Positions 1-11,919 of a stretch of 64,000 nucleotides of DNA are shown here, piece after piece. Under the pieces are notes generated by a model. It saw nothing but the letters and a program-made list of their open reading frames with translations, did not search any database and had not been told where the DNA came from. The DNA is from Chrysoporthe austroafricana (lineage: Eukaryota > Ascomycota > Sordariomycetes > Diaporthales > Cryphonectriaceae). The stretch lies in contig JYIP02000011.1 of the NCBI GenBank assembly GCA_001051155.2, positions 434,001 to 498,000 on the forward strand, read 5' to 3'. Each line of letters opens with the position of its first letter. Within the stretch, counting starts at the first letter, position 1. Both the position numbers and the translations under genes were made by a program.

Positions 1-3000
1 TTATAAAACTATAAAGAGATTTAGCTTCCAGTATAATAAGCATAAGAAAATTACGAAAAGAAATTCGGCTTTACGGATAACAGATACTCAAAACTTCCAG
101 AAACCAGAATATATAAATAAGGAAGAGAAGCCAGAGAAGAAAAGTACGCTTAATAATACCTTTTGTTCTTCCAAATTGCAGAAAACGAGAAAAGACTGCT
201 ACTAGAATTCAAAAACGTACTAAAAGAATATTATAAGTTCAAGAAATTATAGCAAAAGAAATTTGATACCGGCTTACTAGAATACAGTCTTTACGATTAT
301 GAAATATTACTGAAAAAAAGGATAAGGCTGCAGTCTTACTTTATTTATAAACTCGATCAAGTAAAGCTCGAAACTCTTAAGGAATATATCGACAAAAATC
401 TGAAAAAAGGCTATATACGAAAATTACGATTATTTGCAAAATACCCAATCCTTTTCGTATTCAAAAAAAATGGTAAGTTACGACTTTATATAAATTACCG
501 GCAATTTAATAATATTACGATTAAGAATTGCTATCCGTTATTATTAGCAAGCGAAATAAAGGATTATTTGGTAAGAGCAAAATAATTTATTATATTTGAC
601 CTCAAGGAAAAATATTATTATATCCGAATTAAAGAAAACGATATTTGGAAAATAGCTTTCAGAATATATTACGGACATTTTGAATATATAATTATGCTTT
701 TTGGACTTACGAATGCGCTTATATCTTTCCAAGAAATAATTAATTATGCTTTTTACGAATTTCTGGATATTATTATTATCGTTTACTTTAATAATATCCT
801 TATCTATTCCAAAGATTTCGAAATATATAAGCAGGATATACGAAAAGTATTCTAAGCATTCCAGAATAATAAGTTTCTAGTTAAATTAAGCAAATATTAA
901 TTTCATTAATAGAAAGTTAATTACTTTAACTATATTATCGAATTAAAGCGAATTAGCATATAGAAAAATAAAGTCCAAATAGTAAAAGAATAGCTTATGC
1001 CCGAATGCATTAAGGATATTAAAGCATTTCTAGGATATGCTAATTTCTACTAATAGTTTATATAAGATTATAGCAAGATCGCATACTTTTTTATAAACTT
1101 TACGAAAAAGAATAAAATATTCGAATGGACCTTTAAAGTATAAGAAGCTTTTAAGGAAATTAAGAAAAAGGTTATATTAAAGCCAATTCTTTACGAAATA
1201 AACTTAGAGAAACCCTTTAAAGTTAAAACCGATATATCGGACTATACGCTTGGCAAATAATTAAGCTAATAAGATAACCAAAAACGTTTTAGGATAATAA
1301 GCAATTTTTCGAAAAAGTTAAATGGACCAGAATTCAATTATAGCATATTAAATAAAGAACTAATAGCAATTATTAAAGCATTTGAAAAATAGCAATATTA
1401 TTTAATCGGAACAAAATACTAGATTATAATGCATTCTAACTATAAAATCTGATAATATTTATAATAACTAAAATCCTGAATAAGCGATAAGTCAGATAAG
1501 CGGAATTCCTTTTATAATTCAATTTGAAAATCGTTTATTGCAAAGGATTTAAAAATAGCAAAGCAAATGCATTTAGCAAAAAATCAGATTACCGAAATAC
1601 GGAGCTATTAGAATTTCAAAATATATTCCGACAAAACTAAAATAGCAACCTTATAAACGAAGCTAGAGAATTCGATATAATTATCAAAATTGTTAATAAC
1701 GAAAAGAAACTAGAAAATATAATACCCGAAAAATAAAACGAATATATTAGAACCGTATATAATGCACTAGCATATAACTATTAAGGAATTAAGGCTATAT
1801 ACGAAAGGATTAAGAGATATTAGAATTTTTTAGGTTTCAAACGAAAAATCGAGAAAATCTTGCGAGAATGCAATAGCTGTAAGAGGAATAAAATCGAATA
1901 TTATAAGCCTTATAAATTGCTTTAACTGCTTCCTATTCTGGAAGCAATTTGGCAATTTATTAGCTGGGATTTTATTATTAAGCTATTCTTTTTACGAAAA
2001 CCTTTAATTAAAGTGCAATATAATAGCATTCTAATAATAGTTTGCAAATTGAGCAAGTATGCTTATTTCTTCCTTTATAAAAAAAGCAGTATAGCGGAAG
2101 ACTTTGCATATATATTTTTCAGAACGGTTATAACCAATTATAATATGCTTAAAGAAATCATTTCCGATAAAAATAGAAAGTTCGTATCAAACTTTTGGAT
2201 TTTATTTATAAAATTATTCGAAATATAATAAAAGATATTTATAGCATTCTACTTATAGACAAATGGATAAACGGAACGGATAAACTAAATTATCAAATAA
2301 TACTTATAGCATTATATAAATTACGAATAGAATAATTAAGTTAATTTATTACCGTTAGTATAATTCGTATATAATAGCGCAAATATAAGTATAATAAAGA
2401 AGTTATTATTTTACGTATTATATAATTATAACCCGATAGCTTATTACGATAAGTTATTAGAAATAAATGCAGAAATAACAAAAAGATAAATTAAGAAAAT
2501 TAAAAAAGTATAAAAAGAATTATAAGAAAAATTAAAATTTGTATAAGAAAGAATAACCCGATATGCTAATTCTAAAAAGATTGAAAAACTAATCTTATAA
2601 GAAAGAAATAAAGTTTATTTTATTCGATAAAAAAAATATATCAAAATAATTAAACCTTTTCATTTGCTAGACTATAAGAAATTTAGACTATTCAAAGTTC
2701 TGAAGAAAATTTCAGATATTAATTTTGAACTCGCATTACCTTACAGAATAAGAATTTACCCGGTTTTTCATATTTCGCTTTTCGAACTTATACTCAAAGC
2801 AGCCAGAACGGACGATATAGTATAAGCAGAAAATAACGAACCAGAATACGAAATAAAACGAATCCTTAAATATCAAAGACTATTAAATTATAGAAAATAT
2901 TTAATCAAGTGGAAAGGATATTATTCAAGCGAAAACAATTAGGAACTAGTAAGAAACTTGATTAACGCAAAATAAGCATTCCAGAATTACTGGAAAAATA

Positions 3001-3080
3001 TAAATGCTAAAATACAGAAACCTTCCCAATAAGATACTACTACCAATCAGCATTTAGCAAAGAAACGATTAGATAGAAAA
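1..3080 (+). pseudogene. E1 pol remnant (RT, RNase H, integrase, chromodomain)
   Basis: Decayed Gag-Pol 3' portion. The RT approach (LPEYGP-like) is near 275 and the VPKKNGKLRL-type motif near 460-485. The RT active site reads YFNN at 784-795 where YLDD is expected, both Asp codons changed G to A. RNase H starts near 1215. The integrase core is near 1950-2300, with a clean stretch 2013-2228 carrying SDKNRKF (second catalytic Asp). The chromodomain lies at 2838-2946 (PEYEIKRIL, then YLIKWKGYY). Many in-frame TAA/TAG sit where the family has Gln or Trp. No function expected. Confidence 0.92.
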
Positions 3081-3089
3081 ACTTACCGG

Positions 3090-3723
3090 TTAACTAGAAG
3101 AATAATCAATACTAGAAAGATTAGTTATATCTTTAAAACTCTTAATAATAAACGATCTTAAGTCTATAATAAACCAATCAATCTTTTCTATCCCTTGCAA
3201 GAACGATTTAGGGAAAAGACTTTCAAGTATCAAAACCTCAGCATTACGGTAAGCCTTTTCGGCAACCCAGTATTCAATTTCGGCCTCTTCTTTTTCCAAT
3301 CGTTCCAAGTCTTTAAGGTTGGACAAACTATAACGAAAAGCCCGAATTATTCGCTCGCATTACATTCGTTTTTGCTTCCGCAACTTTATTAGCTTATTTT
3401 CCAAACTTTCGATCTCATTTTCCAGCTTCTGGAACTGGTTAAATGCAAACGAGAGCTTCGCAGCATTAGTCGGCTCTAGTATATTATAGTTCGACTGATT
3501 ATGCTAAACGCATTTGAAATAACGAGACGAATCTTTTTCGGAAATTGCATACAACTTAAAGCCAAAATAGTTGCAATAGGAATAAGTACGTATAATAATA
3601 GCGCAATGAATAATCCGAAGAATTAGGGATTCGCGTTACTTATTCTTGTCGAAACGAAAATTGAAAGATTTCGGTTTCGAAACCCTATTCGATATTTCGA
3701 TTAGGAAAGCGTAAACGCATAAT
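3090..3723 (-). pseudogene. E1 opposite-strand ORF: six-Cys motif plus coiled coil
   Basis: Opposite to pol and tail-to-tail with it. One frame reads from about 3723 to the stop at 3090 with a few RIP-type stops. It has a conserved AFLIEIS N-terminal segment, then a six-cysteine motif in which Cys positions 1, 3, 4 and 6 are Tyr and positions 2 and 5 remain. Next come ELSFAFNQF-like and RLRKQKR-like segments, and a Glu/Lys/Leu-rich helix from MSNLKDLERL at 3326. No experimentally characterised family is recognised; it resembles hypothetical proteins often predicted in fungal genomes (from memory, unverified). Present in the other chromovirus copies, so it belongs to the element. Confidence 0.72.
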
Positions 3724-3785
3724 GGGATAAGCAAGGATTACTTACGGAAGATTATTAAGGATAACGATTAATAAAAAGGAAATAA

Positions 3786-3952
3786 TATTATAACTTATCT
3801 AATATACTAGTTATAAGCAAAATAACTTAATAGCAAAGTACGGGAACCCGGTATAATCTGGATTAAAAATAATAGGAAAAGATTATATAATCCTAGGGTT
3901 AGGGTTGTAAAGGAAGGAAGATCTGAGGATTTGCTCTAGATTTATAGATTTG
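3786..3952 (+). repeat. E1 3' LTR, first part (split by E2)
   Basis: Begins TATTATAAC after a purine run, with the U3 motif TTATATAA at 3883-3890 followed by AGGGTTAGGGTT at 3895-3906. It is cut at 3952 by E2; the last five bases ATTTG are the decayed TSD copy of ATCCG at 11368-11372. The remainder of this LTR is 11373-11650. Confidence 0.93.
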
Positions 3953-4397
3953 TATTATAAATACTATAGCAATCTGAAAGTATACCGTAATATTAAGGGT
4001 TTATGCTAGCAAAAGCGGTATTAAATATAAGCTTTGATTACTGAAAATATAATTAACGAATATCGCAATATTCGTAAGTCTTAAACGACTATTAATAGTA
4101 AAATCCAATTAATATTTAAATTGATAACTAAAGAGCTATTTGCTATATTTATTTAATAAGTAATGAACGCATCCTTATATAACCAGCTTTTCAGTATGGA
4201 TTTGCGGATTTAAAGCAAATCCTTAGATCTGAATTTGCGGATCTAGAGCAGATTCTCAAATCCTTCTTCTTTTACAACCCTAACCCTAGGATTATATAAT
4301 CTTTTCTGTATCGTTTTTAGTCTTAATCGTATTAAATTCCCGTACTTTACTATAAGGTTATTTTACTTATAACTTGCATATTGGATAAGTTATAATA
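3953..4397 (-). repeat. E2 3' LTR
   Basis: 445 bp. On the minus strand it starts TATTATAACTTATCC and ends near CTATAGTATTTATAATA. It carries the U3 motif AACCCTAACCCT (plus strand 4276-4287) beside TTATATAA. It lies head-to-head with the E1 LTR because E2 inserted there in opposite orientation. Confidence 0.95.
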
Positions 4398-4445
4398 TTA
4401 TTTCCTTTCTATTGATTATTATCCTTAACGTTTTTCTGTAAGTAA

Positions 4446-5150
4446 CCTTTATTCGTTCCGTTACGTATTTATGCTTTCCTAATCGAGATATCGAATAGGG
4501 TTTTAAAACCGAAATCTTTTAATTTGTATTTTAATAAGAATAAGCAATATGAATCCCTGATTTTTCGGATTATTTATTGCGCTATTATTATATATCCTTA
4601 TTTCTATTGCAATCGCTTTAATTTCGAATTGTATGTAGTTTCTGAGAAAGATTCGTTTCGTTATCTTAAGTATATCTAGCATAATTAGTCGAGCTGTAAC
4701 GTTCTAGAGCCGATTAATGCTGCGGAGCTTTCTTTCGTATTTAACCAGTTCCAGAAATTGGAAAATAAGATCGAAGGTTTAAAAGATAAGTTAATAAGGC
4801 TGCGAAAGCAGAAACGAATATAGCGCGAGCGAATGGCTCGGGCCTTCCGTTATAGCTTATCCAACCTTGAGGACTTGGAACGGTTAGAGAGGGAGGAGGC
4901 TAAGGAAGAGCGTCGTAAAGCCAAGATTAAACGTCGCGCTATAAAGCTTCTCGTTCCTGAAAGGCCTTTTCCCGAAAGTTTCGATTTTGAGGATATCTTA
5001 TAGCAGTTTAATACCGAAATCGACTAGTTTATTGCCATTCTTAAAGCTAGGCCTGAAAACGTAACTAGTCTTTCTGGTATTAACTATTTTTCCGGTCAAT
5101 TAATAGGTTTTCCTAATTGGTCGTTCCTTTATTCCAATACCGAGCGCTAA
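4446..5150 (+). pseudogene. E2 opposite-strand ORF, best preserved full-length copy
   Basis: Runs opposite to E2 pol, in one frame without indels for about 235 codons to TAA at 5148-5150. Order: AFLIEIS segment near 4473; six-cysteine motif with spacing C-x2-C-x7-C-x9-C-x2-C-x7-C (Cys 2 and 6 retained, the rest Tyr) at about 4600-4700; ELSFVFNQF from 4728; RLRKQKR near 4795; LEDLERLEREEA coiled coil near 4860-4930; PERPFPESFDFEDIL near 4950-5000; and a C-terminal tail. Cys spacing resembles fungal Zn2Cys6 clusters, which would imply DNA binding, but this is inference. Stops (TAG) sit at former Gln/Trp codons. Confidence 0.75.
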
Positions 5151-5159
5151 CTGGTAATA

Positions 5160-8100
5160 GTATCTTATCGAGAGGGCTTTTGTATTTTAGTAGCCATTTT
5201 TTCTTAGTATTTCTGGAATGCTTGTTTTGTATTGGCTAAGTTCTTAATTAGTTCTTAATTATTTTTGCTTAAGTAATATCTTTTCTATTTGATTAAGTAT
5301 TCTTTATAGTTTATTAGTTTTCGATATTTAAGGATTCGTTCTATTTCGTATTCTGGTTTGTTGCTTTCTGCTTATATTATATCGTTTATTTGGGCTATTC
5401 TGGGCGCAAGTTCGAGAAGCGAAATATGGAAGACGGAATGGATTTTCATTCTATAGAGTAGTGCAAGTTCGAAATTGATATCCGATATTTTTTTTAGAAT
5501 CCTGAATAGTCCAAGTTTCTTGTAATTTAACGAGTAGGAAGGTCTGGTTATCTTGATATATTCTTTTTGTCGAACGAAATAGATTTTATTTCTTTCCTAT
5601 AGAATTGGTTTTTCAATTCTTTTAAAATTAGCATATCGGGTTATTTTTTCTTGTATAAATTTTAATTCTTCTTGCAATTCTTTTTGTACTTTTTTAATTT
5701 TCCTAACCTGTTTTTCTGCTATTTCTGTATTTTGCCCTTAATAATTTATCGTAATAGGCTATTGGATTATAGCCGTAAAGCGTATAGAATAGTAATTTCT
5801 TTATTATGCTTATATTTGCGCTATTATATGCGAATTATACTAGAAATAATAGGTTAACCCAATTATCCTATTCGTAATTTATATAATATCGTAAGTATTA
5901 TTTGACAATTTGGTTTATTCGTTCTGTCTGTCTATCCGTTTGCGAATGGAATGCTATAGATATTTTTTGTTGCGTTCCGAATAATTTCGTAAGTGAAATC
6001 CAAAAGTTTGATACGAACTTTCTGTTTTTATCGGAAATAATTTCTTTGAATATGCTATAATTGGCTATAACCGTTTTCAAGAATATATATACGAGATCTT
6101 TTGCTATATTGCTTTCCTTATAAAGTAAGAAGTAAGCATACTTATTTAATTTGCAAACTATTATTAGGATGCTATCGTATTGCATTTTAGTTAAGGGTTT
6201 TTATAAGAGAAATAGCTTAGTAATAAAGTCCTAGCTAATAGATTGCCAAACTGCTTCTGGGATAAGAAGCAATTAGAATAATCTATAGGGCTTATAGTAT
6301 TCAATTTTATTCTTTTTGTAACTATCGCATTCTTGCAAGATTTTCTCGATTTTTCGCTTAAGGCCCGGGAGGTTCCAGTATTTCTTGATTCTTTCGTATA
6401 TAGATCTAATTCCTTAGTAGCCGTATGCTAGTATATTATGCGTAATTCTGATATATTCGTTTTGTTTCTCGGATATTATATCTTCTAGTCTTTTCTTGTT
6501 ATTAATAATTTTGATAGTTATATCGAGTTTTCTGGCTTCATTTACCAGGTTGCTATTTTTATTTTATCGGAATATATTTTGAAATTCTGGCAGTTCCGTA
6601 TTTCGGTAATCTGATTTTCTGCTAAATGCGTTTGCTCTGCTATTTTCAGATCTTTTGCAATAAGCGATTTTTAAATCAAACTATAAGAGGAATTCTGCTT
6701 ATCTGACTTATCGCTTATTTAAGATTTTAGTCGTTATAAATGTTATTAGGTTTTTGTAATCAGAATGCATTATAATCTAATATTTTGTTCCGATTAAATA
6801 ATACTGCTATTTTTCGAATGCTTTGATAATTGCTATTAGTTTCTTATCTAATATACTATAGTTAAGTTCTGGTTCGTTTAACTTTTTCGAAAAATTGCTT
6901 ATTATCTTAAAGCGTCCTTGATTGTCTTATTAGTCTAGCTATTTGCCGAGCGTATAATCTAATATATCGGTTTCAATTTCAAAAGGTTTCTCTGAATCGG
7001 CTTTGCAAAGAATTGGTTCCGATATAACCTTCTTTTTAATTTTTTCGAAAGCTTTTTATATTTCGAGAATCCATTCGAATATTTTATTCTTTTTTGTAAG
7101 GTTTATAAAGGGGTATACGATTTTGCTATAATCCCGTATAAATTGTTAGTAGAAATTAACATATTTTAGAAATGCTTTAATATTTTTAATATATTCTAGT
7201 ATAAGCCATTCCTTTATTGTTTAAACTTTATCTTTTTGCATATTAATTCGTTTTAATTCGATAATATAGCTAAAATAGTTAACTTTCTGTTAATAGAATT
7301 AATACTTATTTAGTTCGATTAAGAACTTATTATTTTAGAATATCTAGAATACTTTCCGTATATCTTATTTGTATATTTTAAAATCTTTAGAATAGATAAG
7401 GATATCGTTAAAGTAAACGATAATAATAATATCCAGAAATTCGTAAAAGATATAATTAATTATTTCTTAGAAGGATGCAAGCGCATTCGTAAGTCCAAAA
7501 GGCATAATTATATATTTGAAATATCTATAGCGTATTCTGAAAGCTATTTTCCAGATATCGTTTTCCTTAATTCGGATATAATAATATCTTTTCTTGAGAT
7601 CGAATACAATAAATTATTTCGCTCTTGCTAAGCAATCTTTCATTTTACCTGCTAGAGGTAGCGAATAACGGTTTTTGATTATAATATTGTTAAGTTATCG
7701 GTAGTCTATATAGAGTTGTAGCTTACCGTTTTTCTTAAATATAAAGAGGATTGGGTATCTTGCGAGTAATTGCGATTTCCGTATATATTCTCTTTTCAGG
7801 TTTTTATTAATGTATTCCTTAAGAGCTTCGAGCTTTATTTGGTCGAATTTATAGATAGGATAGGATTGCGGCCTTATCCTTTCTTTTAGTAGAATTTTAT
7901 AATCGTAAGGGCCGTATTCTAATAAGCCGGTATTAAATCTCTTTTATTATAGTTTTTTGAACTTGTAGTATTCTTTTAGTACGTTCTTGAGTTCTGGTAA
8001 CGGTCCTTTTTCGTTTTTTACAATCTGGAAGAACAAAAAGTACTGTTAAGCGTATTTTTCTTCTCTGGCTTCCTTTCTTTTCTTATATATTCTGGTTTCC

Positions 8101-8970
8101 AGAAGTTTTGAATATCTGTTATTTGTAAGGCCGAATTTTCTTTCGTAATCCTTTTGTGCTTATTATACTAGAAACTGAATTTCTTTATAATTCTATAATT
8201 TATATAATTTCGTAACGCTCTATATTAAGCTAGTTTTCTGCTATTCGCTAATCGCTTGAATTTTTAGTCCGTCCCTAACTTATATTTGTAAATTCGAAAT
8301 ATTTATAACCTTTCCCTATTTATCGGCAAATCTTTCTGCTTTAAAAGTATATCTGAGCTTATTTAAACGCATGCTCTTAATGCTATCCTTAATAATTAAG
8401 TCTTTCTTTGCTGCGTTAATTGCAACTTTTTTATTAAGTACGGCTTATTCTTATAAAATCTGATTAATAATCTAATCGATTCGAAAATTATATTCTTTAA
8501 GCTAAAATATTTTTAAGATTAACTTATATTATGCTGTATTTATAATATTAAAAATAATATTCGTTATAAAGCTCTGGATTGAAATAATTAAGTACTTAGT
8601 TTTTATATCGATTATCTCGAAATTATATGCAATTGCTTTTCTTTCTATAATATTGAATCTATAAGGATTTTTCTTTTGCATTTAGGGAATTCATTCCCTA
8701 TTAATAATTTCTAATAAGATAAAATTTCCTTATACGCCGCTATTTAATAGTACATTATAATATTGCCCGTTAATATATACATCTAAAATAATATATTCTT
8801 CCTTATTTTTAGTAATAGCATATAGAGACTTTATAGTCCTGATCGGCTGCTATCCTTTTACAGGCAATCTTTTCTTTTTGAGTTATTTTATGCTTATTTC
8901 GCTACTTGCCTTGCTAACCTTCTTGCTTGGCTTTAAGCATATTGCCTTGCCTTTTCGGCTTTCTGCAATC
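5160..8970 (-). pseudogene. E2 pol remnant
   Basis: Minus-strand pol. Protease lies near 8720-8745 with NSG in place of DSG and the recurrent stop two codons later. RT has YFND at about 7404-7415, so one of the two active-site Asp codons survives. RNase H is at 6700-7000 and the integrase zinc region at 6280-6450. The integrase core is uninterrupted at 5898-6185, containing IISDKNRKF and [11 protein letters not shown]. The chromodomain is near 5240-5360. It ends tail-to-tail with the opposite-strand ORF at 5150. Confidence 0.93.
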
Positions 8971-10861
8971 GATATTATTCCTTAGCCTTATCTTGCATAT
9001 AAATAGAATATACCGATATATAGCATTATTCTTATATTATTCTTCTTTAAATGCATTTCTATAGATAATTGTCAAGTAATCCGATATAAGCATTGCTTTA
9101 TTCGATATGCAAGACTTTTCTGTATTTTCCTTAGGATCCTATAATAGGTTAGATTAATTGGTCCTATTCCTTAATTGGAAACCAATTATATTTAACTTTC
9201 TCGCTAAAATATATCTGGCAATTATAATATATATAATATATTTAAGCAAGTTTATAATAACGAGGGTATAAGTAATTGATTCTTCTATTTTCCTAAGGCT
9301 TGTATCCATTATTCTGGAACGGGATGCTTTAAAGAAGTTTTTTCAAAATAAGTCCGTATATAAGGTATTCGATTTTCGTATACTTGGTTATCCATTCGCG
9401 ATTCTTGAGATAATCCTATCTAGTATATCGAGTAATTAGTCTTTTTGTTTCTTTAATAAATTCTTTTTCGAATATTTGGGTCGGTAAGTTATCTGGTTAT
9501 CTATCCTATAGCGTTATTTTATCGAGCGTAGCGCTAGGTAATAGCATTTGTTTGCCAAGTTTTTCTTCTATTGCCTTTTCCCATTATTGGTCGAAATATA
9601 TTTCCAGGGGGAATTTGCCTAGATTTTCTTCCTTAATATTTATCGGGTTGCTTGAATAATCCGAATTACTATCGTTTATAGCTATATTGTAAAGTAGGCT
9701 TTTTTTCTTTATAACGAGTTGCTATTATTCTTTAAGTTTGCGTAAGAACTATTCTGAATTTTCTTTATTCGAGAGGTATAATAAATAGTAATCCTAATAG
9801 CAGATTATTTAGCTTATGCTATTATAATTAGAATCCGTTACTTATTCCGGTTGAGTATTATTATTTAGCTAATTGGGTTCCTATTGCTAAGCGATATTAA
9901 CTTGTTTTTCCGGGATTAGCTTCTATTTTCGTTTCCTTTTTTCTTAATAGCAATTGCGGGCTATATATCCTTTTTTGCTATAGTTATAGCAAGTAATTCT
10001 TTTATATTGTTCGCATATAAGGGCATCTAGCTTTATAAGTCCGGTATAAATTATGCCCGAATGAATTATACTATTTTTGTTACTGTAATGGAATTTGCGC
10101 TTCTTAGAATTGGATTAATACCGAAAGATGCTATAATAGTTCTTTTATTGCTATCATTTTCGTTCGTAAAGTCGATTATCAATACGGATAGCTTTATTAA
10201 TAAATTCGCTAAGTTTTTCGAATCGGTTTTCTTTATAGAATTCGTCTTTGATTTCTTCTTTAAGTTTTGCATAATAGGCGTTTATAAGAAGTTCGTTTTC
10301 GTAATCCAGGTAGGCAATAATTTGTTTGAATTTGGCCGTATAGTTTGCTGCTAACCTTATTTGCCGAAATGCCTCTAATTGCCATATTGCAGTATATCGC
10401 TCGTTCGGGTTCCTAAAAGTCTTAGTAAGGGCTTTTTCGAAATTAGAATAGTATTAGAAAATGCGTTTAGTATTTTCGGAACGGAATGCGTTATCGTTAT
10501 CCAGGTAGTTGCGAAAAGTAAGTTCCTATTACTGGAAGGCTATTTCCTTAAGCCGATTTCTTACGAAATCGATTTTATTATAAGTAATCCTGAACTAAGT
10601 ACTGTAATATTTGAAATAGGCTTTGAGTTAAGTCAAGAAGGCTTGAAAGTCTTTGCGAATGCCTTTGTAAGGTCCGGGCTTATTAAGCTTGAAAGCTTTA
10701 GCTTGCTGGAAGGCGTTAAGGCGAAAGATTTCGTTTTTGATTTTTTCAAATTGCTAGTATAAGGCTATATTTTGTTCCTGGAATTGTTCGTTAGTAAGAA
10801 TAGCCGGGTTTCTTTCCTGAAAAGCCTAATTGCTAGAAGAAAACGGGGTCTGGAACGCTAT
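8970..10861 (-). pseudogene. E2 gag remnant
   Basis: Structural protein remnant of the retrotransposon particle. The start codon has become ATA at 10861-10859 (ATAGCG against ATGGCG in E4). The CCHC knuckle at about 9955-9994 reads C-Y-N-Y...G-Y...N-C: the second Cys and the His are Tyr. The 3' border with pol is approximate, set by comparison with E4. Confidence 0.88.
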
Positions 10862-10911
10862 CGTATTTCGGTATTGTCTAAAGGATATATACTGAACCGT
10901 TCTTGAACAAA

Positions 10912-10920
10912 AATTATCAA
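10912..10920 (-). promoter_or_regulatory. E2 presumed self-priming primer-binding site
   Basis: Minus-strand leader reads TTGATAATT, two bases from the LTR. This is TTGACGACT after three transitions. Its partner in the E2 LTR reads AGTTATCAA (AGTCGTCAA before decay). The retained G pairs with the retained C, as in E4. Confidence 0.7.
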
Positions 10921-10922
10921 AA

Positions 10923-11367
10923 TATTATGAATATTATAGCAATCTGAAAATATACCGTAATATTAAGGGTTTATATTAGCAAGAGCGGTATTAAATATAA
11001 GCTTTGATTACCGAAAATATAATTAACGAGTATTACAATATTTGTAAGTTTTAAGCGATTATTAATAGTAAAATCTAATTGATATTTAGATTGATAACTG
11101 AAAAGCTATTTGCTGTATTTATCTAGTAAGTAATAAGCGCGTCCTTATATAACTAGCTCTTTAGTATGGATTTGCGGATTTAAGGCAAATCCTTAAATTT
11201 GGATTTGCGGATCTGGGGCAGATTCTCAGATCCTTCTTCTTTTATAACCCTAACCTTAGGATTATATAATCTTTTCTGTATCGTTCTTGGTCCCGGTCGC
11301 GCAAGGTCCCCGTACCCTACTGTAAGGTTGTTTTACTTATGACTTGCATATTGGATGGGTTATAACA
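10923..11367 (-). repeat. E2 5' LTR
   Basis: 445 bp, same length as the left copy, ending TATAACA-proximal at 11367 on the plus strand. It includes TTATATAA and a decayed telomere-like pair (AACCCTAACCTT, 11246-11257). Less AT-rich in parts than the 3' LTR copy. Confidence 0.95.
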
Positions 11368-11650
11368 ATCCGGATCTGAGGATTTGTTCCAGATCCGGCA
11401 AATTTATACTGAAAAGCCGGATATATAAGGGCATATTCATTACCTATTAGATAGAAATAGCAGATAGCTTTTCAGTTGTCAATTTAAGTATTAATTGGGT
11501 TTTACTATTAATAGTCGCTCAAGACTTATAAATATTGCAATATTCGATAAACGTATTCCGGTATTTAAGGTTATATTTAGCATTGCCTTTATTAATATAA
11601 ACCCCTTTGACTTTACGGTATATTTTAGGATTACTGCAGCGTTTATAATA
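11368..11650 (+). repeat. E1 3' LTR, second part
   Basis: Starts with TSD copy ATCCG (11368-11372), then the remaining 278 bp of the E1 LTR: TATA-like TATATAAGG, R region with TTCAGTTGTCAA, and the conserved end CTGCAGCGTTTATAATA at 11650. Adding 167 bp from 3786-3952 gives 445 bp. Confidence 0.94.
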
Positions 11651-11895
11651 GTTAAGGCTTGGATATTATTGAGGAATTAGAACGGCTAGAGGCAGAAGAG
11701 GCGGAAGAGGAATATTGCAAGGCCGCGACCGAACATCGTGCTTTGGAAGCTTTAGTCCCTGAAAGCCCTTTTCCCGAAAGTTTCGATCTGGATGCTATCT
11801 TGCAGCAATTTGGTTCTAATATTAACTGGGCTATTATTGACCCGATTGCAGGGTATAAAGCTGTTCCGGGTTTTTCTGATTATTTTTCTAATTAA
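11651..11895 (+). pseudogene. E3 opposite-strand ORF, C-terminal half
   Basis: 78 uninterrupted codons from MDIIEELERLEAEEAE to a stop at 11893. It covers the coiled coil, the PESPFPESFDLDAILQQF segment, INWAIIDP and the tail GFSDYFSN. The N-terminal cysteine half is missing because E1 inserted at 11650. This is the cleanest copy of the C-terminal half and shows the family's acidic SFDLDAIL block intact. Confidence 0.78.
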
Positions 11896-11919
11896 TTAGT
11901 TAATTGCTTTTCTTAGTAT

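Larger units (their letters stand above)
3953..11367 (-). mobile_element. E2: complete chromovirus inserted in the E1 LTR
   Basis: Minus-strand element with both LTRs (3953-4397 and 10923-11367, 445 bp each), gag, pol and the opposite-strand ORF. The TSD is ATTTG (3948-3952) versus ATCCG (11368-11372), two C-to-T changes apart. Removing E2 restores a continuous 445-bp E1 LTR. It is less decayed than E5-E10: an integrase core of 95 codons and most of the opposite-strand ORF remain readable without indels. Confidence 0.96.
1..11650 (+). mobile_element. E1: chromovirus, 5' end off-window, interrupted by E2
   Basis: Plus-strand Ty3/gypsy chromovirus lacking 5' LTR, gag and protease because the window begins inside pol, at a point matching about 19930 of E4. 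Pol runs 1 to about 3080, the opposite-strand ORF 3090-3723, and the 3' LTR starts at 3786. The LTR is cut at 3952 by E2 and resumes at 11373 after the duplicated target. The two parts sum to 445 bp, exactly the length of each E2 LTR. E1 ends at 11650 inside the opposite-strand ORF of E3; the right flank is GTTAA. Decay is heavy and RIP-like. Confidence 0.93.

Noticed and set aside
3786..4397. Head-to-head LTRs that look like an inverted repeat or palindromic rearrangement (also 10923-11650)
   Set aside because: Fully explained by E2 inserting in opposite orientation into the E1 LTR, with a decayed ATCCG duplication and exact LTR lengths.
10379..10762. 127-codon open frame on the plus strand opposite E2 gag; similar frames at 17284-17517 (-), 42383-42613 (-) and 57045-57242 (+)
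   Set aside because: It mirrors the gag reading frame. RIP creates stops in the sense strand from CAA/CAG while the opposite strand reads TTA/CTA, so open antisense frames are expected here. No motif or independent feature is seen in it, unlike the ORF near the 3' LTR.
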